The translations under genes were made by a program, and so were the position numbers. The notes beneath the pieces are model-generated. The model was not told where the DNA came from and made no database searches. It was given only the letters and a program-made list of their open reading frames with translations. A stretch of 64,000 bases of DNA from assembly GCA_951213105.1 (NCBI GenBank), contig OX578142.1, forward strand, positions 3,612,649 through 3,676,648. Direction: 5' to 3'. This DNA comes from Amaurobius ferox (taxonomy: Eukaryota > Arthropoda > Arachnida > Araneae > Amaurobiidae). The stretch's first letter is position 1; each line of letters begins with the position of its first letter. Positions 56,735 to 64,000 of this stretch are shown piece after piece.

Positions 56735-58605
56735 AAACTCGTAAACTATAAGAGCTACTTCTAAAGATTAAATACAGATTTAGAAAGTAATTTTCCTATT
56801 GCATATTTCTGTCATTCACTTTTTATATCTGTTACAATTCCGAAAATACTTTAAATGAAAATAAGAAAAAAAAAACTCACTGATATATATATCCTTTTTA
56901 AGTTAAAACAAAGTACAAAATATTAAAATATTGAGATTATTTTTATATATTCATAATCTGCACCCTATTAACAACAAAACAAGAAAAATTATGTACACTT
57001 TTATCTATTAGGTTTGGAGATATAAGCATTCAAATGGTTTACATTTTTCGTAATGCTTCGATTTTGACATAGATACTCCAAGCATAGACTCACATCAAAA
57101 AGAAATATATATAAAAAGAAATTTTATAATTGTACGGTATTGCATTTTTGACTAGATTTATGGGAATTACTTATATTTTCATTTTACCAATTTAAATAAA
57201 AAAGAAATGGATACAAAAATAAATTTTATAAATAAATGATATTGCATTTTTGATATTTTCAATTCCTTACATCATCTATCTATTTTGGCAAAATTTATAT
57301 ATTGTGTTTAGCCAATTATTGAAACAGAATGATAGTTATGGGAATATCTTCTAATGCAATTTTATCGCTTTCATATTTTTTGTAAATTTGTTTACAAATG
57401 GAACCAGGATGTTTTATTCTTCAGATTTACATGTGAAGGTGCAGATAATTTTGTATAATGAAAGCAGATATTCTTATATACTTCTTTATTACAATTAAAT
57501 TAATTATTCAGAATTAAATGAAATATTTTAATAGAATGCATTGAATAAGAATGTCACTTAGAATACTATAGGAATTTGCATATAACTATGTATTTTAAGT
57601 TTTTTATGTATATTCTATATGAAGAATGTGTACGCTGCTAGTGTCATTGCACATTTAAAAAATTGATGGGGTTCATTAAAAATTTTGGGAGTGCTTATCA
57701 CCCGAACCGCCAACTTTGTCAAAATCCAATTTGGGAATTTAAAGAAAAAGTTGATATATCAACTTATATTTCACTTTAAATAATTTAATATGAGTGCTTC
57801 ATTTTCAAAATAATTTGTAGAAATTATAACCTAAATATTTGATAATGCTAAATTTCATCCATTTTATAAATTATGTTTATGAACAATTTTTGTCTTACAG
57901 CCAAAAAGCAAAATGCTGCATAAAAAGTGATTCAACAATAACTTCAAAGAAAAATATCTGAAAACTTTTTATTAGTATTCATTCACAATAAATTGTCATA
58001 GAGCTATAGCAGATAATTGTTACAGAGCTATCAGTAGGAATTTTTCTCAGTGAGGTTGCATATTCTAATATTATCGCTTTAGATATATATATTTTAAACA
58101 TGAACTTCAATTAAGTACAAAAAAGACTACAAGATTTATAATTTTTAATCTTTAAATTTGAGACTAGATTGTAACAATATTAGCGTTTTGAACCAAAATG
58201 TACTAAATATAATATTTACCTTTATAAATTTTTGAAGTGTTTTTTGACTTATTCTTCCAAAAGGCAAAAGACGGCGATAAGAAGGTTGCACAATTTTTAA
58301 TATAGTAAAGTGAAAATTGCTTATTTTTATGTAACATAAAACTCATAAAATAATCACGCTTGTACAATAAACTTGTTTTGGGTATTGACTTGATTGACTT
58401 TAGGTTTACTGTGCACTAGCTTTGCGCCAATTTTGCCAAGCATTGACTGCAAAAATCACCTATCATTGTAAATGCGACGCACATAATTGTGAGCTTATTA
58501 CTAAATAATATGTAATAAATTTATATATAAATTGTAAAGCTATAGTCCTAATTTGCTCTGTAGAAGCCAAATTTAAAATATTCAGCGTAAGAAATAAGAA
58601 AACAG
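56735..58605. other. Stretch without a recognised gene
   Basis: Interior of the inverted-repeat element from about 56796. AT-rich, with no open frame of note and no RNA gene recognised. Confidence 0.5.
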
Positions 58606-59378
58606 TTAATAATATACGCACAGAGCCATTCGACGGCTCTACGACGCCACCTATTGCAGAATTGTAAAACTAAAAATTAATTAGTTTGTTTGAGTTTTTT
58701 ATTTATATCTTTTTAATTTATTAATATTTTGCAAAAATGCGTTCCACTGAGCAAACTAGATATTCCATTCTATGTATCGCGACAAATTTCAAAAAGATGT
58801 GAGCACTCGTTATTTCACAATTATGTGCGTAAGAATGACCTATACTTTAACATGGGCTCTTTCCTGGACGAAACCCTTTCAGTTACTTATGGTTCGATGG
58901 TTTTATGAATTGGTCTGACCGAGGTCTTATAGAGATCGAATGATCGATGCTTAGCAAATAGTTTCTAAATCTGTATTTAATCTTTAAAAGTAGCTCTTAT
59001 AGTTTACGAGTTTGTCTTGTAAGGTTGTCAAAAATTTAAAATTTTTCCTTTTTTCAAGTTTGTAAGGTTTATATCTCAAAAAATAAAAGTAGCTAATAAA
59101 AATAAATAGTAGTAGTAGTTTACGAGTTTGTCTTGTAAAATTGTAAAAAATTTGAAATTTTTCCTTTTTTCAAGTTTGTAAGGTTTATATCTCAAAAAAT
59201 AAAAGACGAGCTATAAATACTCGGTTTGAGTATGTTGTGGTATGTTAGCCTTGTCAGCTAAATTGCTTAAACAAAAGTACGAGTCAAGTTCCGATAGTTT
59301 ATTTCGGAAGGTGCGATAAAATGTTTCTAGTGTTGACTCTTTCAATATTAAAAAGACCAAGTTAATTTTTCGTGGTCT

Positions 59379-59561
59379 TGGACACAGTGTAATGCCAAGT
59401 CTTGTAAAGCAACCGTCCCCGTTTGTACCAACTGTTTATCTGCCAACCGGAGGGACTCCTCACTGAAATGGGATACACATCATAACGCCCGTTACCGTTC
59501 CAAATATACTGCTCTACAGAATGAACTCGCACGTATCAAGGAGATACATAAAACTCTTTAA
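59379..59561 (+). pseudogene. Short Cys-rich fragment, possible LINE ORF1 end
   Basis: An open stretch reads CNAKSCKATVPVCTNCLSAN, then KWDTHHNARYRSKYTAL and a short helix NELARIKEIHKTL before a stop at 59559-59561. Paired Cys spacing followed by a basic and helical tail is reminiscent of the last knuckle of LINE ORF1 proteins. No start codon and no longer frame are visible, and the homology is not secure. Confidence 0.3.
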
Positions 59562-60026
59562 CTTTTCCACTTACATTTACTTGCCTTTGACTTTATGAAA
59601 GTCTTGATAAGGACTTGTTGAACTTATCCTATCGATTTTGCTCACCAATTTCGCCATGTAAATCCATTGGTAATGACATTATATATGACTTTTGAATTTT
59701 AAATGAAAGTGTTATATCCAGGGTCTCCGTATTTACTTTTTGAATATTAAGTGAAAATGTATTTTTATTCGAATGATATCATGCTTTGTTTAACCTTTGT
59801 TATTTTTGTTTTGGAAAGGGGGAGAAAACTTTATTTTAGGAAATTTGACTCTTTTGAGTTTTTAATATACTGAAAAAAATTTTTTTAACTCTTGGAATTT
59901 TTTCTTTTAAATGTTTTCATTTCTTGTTCTCCCCTGATCCGGATTCCTTGAAGAACGTCTTTACCCTTGATTTTTTCTTTTCTCCTTTTTATTTAAATTT
60001 TAAATGTTCCTTTTGAATTTTTCTAA

Positions 60027-60260
60027 TAATTGAACTTTAAATCTTAAAAAAAAAAAATAAATAAAATAAAATATATATCTTATTTAAATGATCTTTTTAA
60101 AATCATCTAACATAATTGAACTTTAAATCAAAAAAAAAATATATAAACAATTCATTAAATTTCTTGGAATTTAGTTTTTCCTTTTATTTAAAAACTTTTT
60201 ATGATCGATTAAACTCATCTTATATAATTGAACTTTAAATCTACCAAAAAAAAAAAATCC
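60027..60260. repeat. Three copies of AATTGAACTTTAAATC followed by poly-A
   Basis: The same 16-mer with an A run occurs at about 60028, 60115 and 60227, spaced 86-112 bp apart. They look like reiterated retroposon 3' ends or a degenerate tandem array. Non-coding. Confidence 0.6.
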
Positions 60261-60773
60261 TTGATCTTTTAATTTTGACTGATATAATTTCCCTGCAACT
60301 AATTGAAGCCTGACTCCTCTTTATGTTTTTTTTTTGTTGTTTGCAGTGTACTTTGTGTTTTGTAAGATTTTTGATGTCTGTTCGTTGATTTGCTCTGTCC
60401 CCCGTCTGTTTGGGAAAAAATTATTTTCCAGCATTAGCTGTTGAACGTCTGTTATTTAGTATGTAATTTTCTTTGAAATTTAATAAACTACTGGCTGCTC
60501 TGACCGGGGACCGTGACTGTGGGGGTCGGACTCCGCTTTTCAAAATTTTTCGACAGTGTAATGCCATGACGTATGACCTGACGATGGTGGCTTTGTAAAC
60601 AAGCACGGCATTAGTGGTAATGTAGCTTTTCTCTACTTACCAATGTTATAGCAACAGTATAAGTAACTGAGAGTGTGTGGGCCTAGTCATAAACTGTTTA
60701 TCAACCCTTTTTCATGAGCTTGCTAGCTCATTTTTGTACATACTGTTTGGCTTTGCAATGACGTTACAGTGTT

Positions 60774-60998
60774 TTGAAACCATGTCTTAGCAATGGATCC
60801 CACGATAATAAAAGTGATTTGTGTTTGACGAATTTGCCTTTTATTAAAGAACACTTTACAACTGCATCTGACCCTCTGCTAAACTTCCGCTCTGCCAACA
60901 GTGACATCAGCACGTTAAGTTATAAGGAAAAGGGGAAACGGCGGCAAAAAAAATTTTCTATACAATCGCCAGCACTCTCGGCAATTCAAGAGAAGTAA
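60774..60998 (+). CDS. Unidentified 74-codon open frame in the TTAA element
   Basis: Starts MKPCLSNGSHDNKSDLCLTN, continues LPFIKEHFTTASDPLLNF and ends in a basic KEKGKRRQKKF then SALSAIQEK-type tail (KFSIQSPALSAIQEK). Composition is protein-like for this AT-rich DNA. There is no recognised domain, signal sequence or splice boundary. It could be part of the element's own gene, a captured exon or chance. Confidence 0.2.
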   Translation: MKPCLSNGSHDNKSDLCLTNLPFIKEHFTTASDPLLNFRSANSDISTLSYKEKGKRRQKKFSIQSPALSAIQEK

Positions 60999-61205
60999 CT
61001 GAATTGCGCAATCGCACTGTTTATGCGAAAATAATTAAGAAGTTAACCATAATAATTAATTAGAATACAAAAATACGCTAGTTTAGTCAATCAAAAATGC
61101 AATATTTAAAATATTGAGATGGATGGGAAAAGATAGATAGTATTGTACTCTCGGCGATTCATGAGAACAAACTGAATTGTGCAATCGCAGTGTTTATGTG
61201 AAATT
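60980..61205. repeat. ~55-bp direct repeat, 170-bp offset
   Basis: CTCTCGGCRATTCA-GAGAA followed by ACTGAATTG(C/T)GCAATCGCA and TGTTTATG occurs at about 60972-61024 and 61148-61200. It lies just inside the right terminal repeat of the TTAA element. Confidence 0.65.
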
Positions 61206-61660
61206 AAAGACAAAATAACATTTTAGCGATTTATGCTGAATTAGACAACCTTTGAAGAAGTATATTTATTACTTTTATAAAATAAACGATCGAGATCTTA
61301 ATTTACATTACACGTGGCTGTAAATCTCCGTTAATTTGATTGGCATTACCCTGCATTTTATTATGGATTTGCTACGATCCCCGGGAAGGCGGATTTCGAC
61401 TTTTTTCCATCCATGTTAAAGTATGGGGCATTCTTACGCACACAATTGTGAAATAACGAGTGCACACATCTTTTTGAAATTAGTCGTAATACATAGAAAG
61501 GAATATCTAGTTTGCTCAGTGGAATGCATTTTTGTAAAATATTAATAAATTAAAAGGATATAAATAAAAAACTCAAACAAACTAATTAATTTTTAGTTCT
61601 GCAATTCTGCACTAGGTGGCGCCATAAAGCCGTTGAACGACTTCGAGCGTATATTATTAA

Positions 61661-61863
61661 GGGGACGCTTCAGTTAAGAAAAATCACCGTTCCCTTGAAA
61701 ATTGCACCCGGTGGCTCAAGAGATGGGCAGTTCCTTTTTCAAATGATTGGCATCTGATGGGTCAATGAGAGTAAGTAAAGGTGACGAAAGGCCCTTGGAC
61801 CTCTATAGTTTATGACTTGCTCGCCTGTCCAAGAGGATAAAGGGGAGAATCTCAGAAGGGTGT
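61661..61863. other. Junction between the TTAA element and family-B LINE
   Basis: GC-richer sequence starting GGGGACGCTTCAG directly after the right TTAA. It may be LINE ORF1 or 5' sequence in a decayed frame. The LINE's 5' end is not resolved. Confidence 0.35.
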
Positions 61864-62049
61864 GTGGTTATCCTCAACCTCATCAGAGGATTTATCAGCA
61901 TGTTTAATCTAGACGACATAAAACGTCTGTTGATGCAGTTCGCAGAACTAGTGCAAAAAAAGAGCGATCCAATGGTAATGGTCTTTGAGGCCCTTAAAAT
62001 AATCGCGGATTTTAAAAGTAACAGTGAGAATCAAACCCGTCATGGCTAG
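61864..62049 (+). pseudogene. LINE family B, ORF1 C-terminal end (copy 5)
   Basis: A 61-codon frame (MFNLDDIKRLLMQFAELVQK, ALKIIADFKSNSENQTRHG) ends with TAG at 62047-62049. Short helical C termini like this close Jockey-type ORF1 proteins. It overlaps the ORF2 start by eight bases (ATGGCTAG), an arrangement typical of coupled LINE ORFs. The zinc knuckles and PRE_C2HC domain expected upstream are not present, so the copy is 5'-truncated. Confidence 0.7.
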
Positions 62050-64000
62050 GTCCCAAAAAGAATCCTTTAAAATAATATTTTGGAATGCGAACGGCATATC
62101 TCCAAGAATAAATGAACTTAGGAACTATGTGAACGAAAATGAAGTAGACGCCTTATTAATTCAGGAAACTAAAGTTAGAGAAAGTAAAAAACTAAACATA
62201 ACCAACTACTCTGGTTATCATAATCTTAGCTCAAATACTAATGCTAGAACGCCCCATGGAGGAACAGCAATATACATTATAAGAAATATTCCTCACGAGG
62301 AACTAAAAAGCATAAATCTTCAAAGTATAGAAAATACTAGTATAAAAATTAAAATTAATAATACTAGCCCGTTTATCCTAACCTCAACATATGTCAAAAA
62401 TATGAGTAGGGTAGATGTAGCTGCGCAACTGGAACTGCTTTTCGCGCAATATCCAAACACGATACTCGCAGGCGACTTCAACGCACACCATCGAGCGTGG
62501 GGCTGTAGGAGAGCCAATTCACGCGGTACACAGATACACAGACTGCTGAACGCTACAAACACTAACATTATTGTACCGTCGACACCAACCTGCTTCTCAG
62601 GCGCCAACGGCTCATTCATAGACTTTGTCCTAACGCGGAACATAGATTACGCTCACACTATTAGTACCCTGGATGAATTTGACTCGGATCATCTACCGGT
62701 ACTGGTGACATTCGACCTGAACACGCCTCTTCCAGCCTCTTTGGGACAAGAGAGGGTCAACTGGGAAGTATTCAAAAGAGCACTCTTCGAGCCGCACTTA
62801 GCAGTACCTAACATAATGAGCACGGCGGATATTGACTCTGCCACGCACACACTCACAACAGAAATCAAGAGAGCAATTGCCTCTGCTACAACACATCGTG
62901 AGTCTCCAAAAATGCCCACACTTTCCCACCATGTCAAACAATTAGTCAGGCAAAGGAATAGAATACGTAAGACATGGCAGGCTAACAGAGACCCCGCCCT
63001 TAAAAGGGAGCTTAACAGACTCACGTGCAAAGTCAGGGAAAAAATTGTCGCAGAAAAGCAGCAACAGTATAAAGAACTAATCGAATCCCTTAGCCCAGAA
63101 GACGTATCGCTCTGGCAATTCGCAAAAAGACTCAGGAAACCTCAAATTAAGCTCCCGCCACTAATAGATGGTGCTAAAATCGCGTACTCAGACGAGGAAA
63201 AAGCCGAGGCGCTCGCAAGCCATTATGAAAAACAATTCCAACCAAACCACGATCTAATGTGTCAGGACACCCTAAGAATGGTTAGTCAAACTTTAAATAA
63301 CTTCAGGAATTCCCCAGTAACGGCTGAGATTGACCCAGCTACCCCGCAGGAGATAGTAGAAATTATTAAAAATCTCAAAAACCGTATAAGCCCAGGGCAC
63401 GACAAAATCAGAAATATTGCGGTTAAAAACCTACCCTTAAACGTAATATGTTACTTGACTATCTTAATAAATAAAATATTAAAACTAAACTATTTCCCCA
63501 AAGAATGGAAGGAAGCGATAATTATAACAATCCATAAGCCTGGTGAGGATGCCACAATTCCAGCCAACTACAGACCAATTAGCTTGCTACCGACACTTAG
63601 TAAAATTACTGAGAAAATTATTCTTAAGAGACTGAACACGCACCTTAGTGAGAATGACATTATCATTCCGGAGCAGTTTGGATTTCGGCCAAAGCACTCC
63701 ACCACTCATCAATTGCTGAGAGTGGTAGAGTACATATCTTCTGGTCTCAATAACAAGACACCCACAGCTGCGATTTTTCTGGACATACAAAAAGCCTTTG
63801 ATAAAGTATGGCACTGTGGATTAGCGTACAAATTGATCACTTTAAAAGTCCCTGACGCTCTTGTCAAACTTTTAATCTCATACTTAAATAACAGACACTT
63901 TCAAGTCAGAGTAGGAGGTAACTTATCTACACCCAAGCTCATTAAAAGTAGTGTACCGCAAGGTTCTATCCTGGGCCCGACACTCTTTAACATATACCTG
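62042..64000 (+). CDS. Jockey-like LINE family B, ORF2 endonuclease/reverse transcriptase (copy 5), runs off the window
   Basis: From the ATG at 62042 the frame is open for 653 codons to the window end. Residues about 10-225 are the apurinic-type endonuclease that nicks target DNA: FWNANGISPRINELRNY, LLIQETKVRE with the catalytic Glu, a GDFNAHHRAWG box, and the terminal DSDHLPVLVTFD. A ~190-residue linker follows (KTWQANRDPALKRELNRLT). RT begins at about residue 445 with ISPGHDKIRNIAV, PKEWKEAIIITIHK, ANYRPISLLPTLSKITEK, LDIQKAFDKVWH and SSVPQGSILGPTLFN. The YADD box should lie just beyond 64000. Unlike copies 1-4 there is no stop or frameshift. ORF1 is truncated, so autonomous activity is doubtful. 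Confidence 0.92.
   Translation, partial: MARSQKESFKIIFWNANGISPRINELRNYVNENEVDALLIQETKVRESKKLNITNYSGYHNLSSNTNARTPHGGTAIYIIRNIPHEELKSINLQSIENTSIKIKINNTSPFILTSTYVKNMSRVDVAAQLELLFAQYPNTILAGDFNAHHRAWGCRRANSRGTQIHRLLNATNTNIIVPSTPTCFSGANGSFIDFVLTRNIDYAHTISTLDEFDSDHLPVLVTFDLNTPLPASLGQERVNWEVFKRALFEPHLAVPNIMSTADIDSATHTLTTEIKRAIASATTHRESPKMPTLSHHVKQLVRQRNRIRKTWQANRDPALKRELNRLTCKVREKIVAEKQQQYKELIESLSPEDVSLWQFAKRLRKPQIKLPPLIDGAKIAYSDEEKAEALASHYEKQFQPNHDLMCQDTLRMVSQTLNNFRNSPVTAEIDPATPQEIVEIIKNLKNRISPGHDKIRNIAVKNLPLNVICYLTILINKILKLNYFPKEWKEAIIITIHKPGEDATIPANYRPISLLPTLSKITEKIILKRLNTHLSENDIIIPEQFGFRPKHSTTHQLLRVVEYISSGLNNKTPTAAIFLDIQKAFDKVWHCGLAYKLITLKVPDALVKLLISYLNNRHFQVRVGGNLSTPKLIKSSVPQGSILGPTLFNIYL

Larger units (their letters stand above)
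55029..59217. mobile_element. Inverted-repeat element interrupted by an R1-like LINE
   Basis: The left arm, 55029-55116 plus 56735-56795, is contiguous once the LINE is removed. It is the inverted complement of the right arm at about 58950-59217. Shared landmarks are TATAGCTCGTCTTTTATTAT, GATATAAACCTTACAAACTT, CTTACAAGACAAACTCGTAA and AAATACAGATTTAGAAA. The right arm contains a tandem duplication of a ~95-bp unit. Interior 56796-58949 is AT-rich and non-coding. Its right end lies inside the next inverted-repeat element, so the two are interleaved rather than nested. Confidence 0.75.
58606..61660. mobile_element. DNA-transposon-like element with ~250-bp terminal inverted repeats and TTAA ends
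   Basis: 58606-58856 is the inverted complement of 61412-61660: TTAATAATATACGC at the edge, CGCCACCTA(T/G)TGCAGAAT, AAAAATTAATTAGTTTGTTT, and CACTCGTTATTTCACAATT. TTAA is present at both outer edges (58606-58609 and 61657-61660), consistent with a 4-bp TTAA target. The termini read TAATATACGC, unlike the CCC-type ends of piggyBac, so the superfamily is open. The interior holds the right arm of the preceding element, a short Cys-rich frame, poly-A-tailed repeats and an unassigned 74-codon frame. No full transposase is seen. Confidence 0.75.

Overview
This is eukaryotic, AT-rich DNA, most likely from an arthropod. The evidence is one spliced exon of a receptor-type protein tyrosine phosphatase, Jockey- and R1-like LINEs with arthropod-type ORF1 zinc knuckles, a Ty3/Gypsy element, hAT, piggyBac-like and Tc1-like relics, and SINEs driven by RNA polymerase III. 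There are no operons, Shine-Dalgarno sites or bacterial genes. The species cannot be fixed from the sequence alone. Most of the window looks like intronic or intergenic DNA of a large, transposon-filled genome. Confident host coding sequence is limited to the phosphatase exon at 557-692 (minus); two further exon-like pieces (8112-8204 plus, 30533-30664 minus) are weak candidates.

Layout. 1-4.1 kb: a 76-bp tandem duplication, the phosphatase exon, a decayed Tc1-like transposase, and a hAT transposase pseudogene split by a 683-bp piggyBac-like MITE. 4.1-9.7 kb: mostly empty AT-rich DNA. 9.7-24.0 kb: a Ty3/Gypsy retroelement with two ~1.1-kb LTRs; gag, protease, RT/RNase H and integrase are readable but broken by stops and frameshifts. 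Its gag tail holds seven 87-bp (29-codon) repeats, and a 5S-rRNA-headed SINE with a 14-bp target duplication interrupts its 3' coding end. 24-28 kb: two hairpin MITEs, a tRNA-headed SINE sharing the same body, and tandem repeats. 28.07-30.11 kb: a near-perfect palindrome of two 5'-truncated Penelope-like RT genes placed head to head. 30-35 kb: a 62-bp retroposon tail stub with a 14-bp target duplication, a 67-bp tandem array, a second Gypsy gag (minus) and a LINE (family A). 35.4-38.0 kb: a foldback element. 40.3-51.9 kb: a pile of Jockey-like LINEs from three families (A, B, C) in alternating orientation. 53.6-55.0 kb: an internally deleted DNA transposon with a transposase C-terminal remnant. 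55.0-61.7 kb: two interleaved long inverted-repeat elements, one carrying a 5'-truncated R1-like LINE. 61.7-64.0 kb: the start of a family-B LINE whose ORF2 is open for 653 codons to the window edge.

Most informative link. The 3' end of the R1-like LINE (to 56719) and the 3' end of the 5S-headed SINE (to 17483) share about 65 bp plus an AAC-repeat tail. Both are flanked by 14-15-bp target duplications, and a third, 62-bp stub with a related tail (30891-30952) has its own 14-bp duplication. This points to one target-primed reverse transcription machinery mobilising SINEs whose pol III head has been exchanged (5S rRNA versus tRNA) over a common body and tail.
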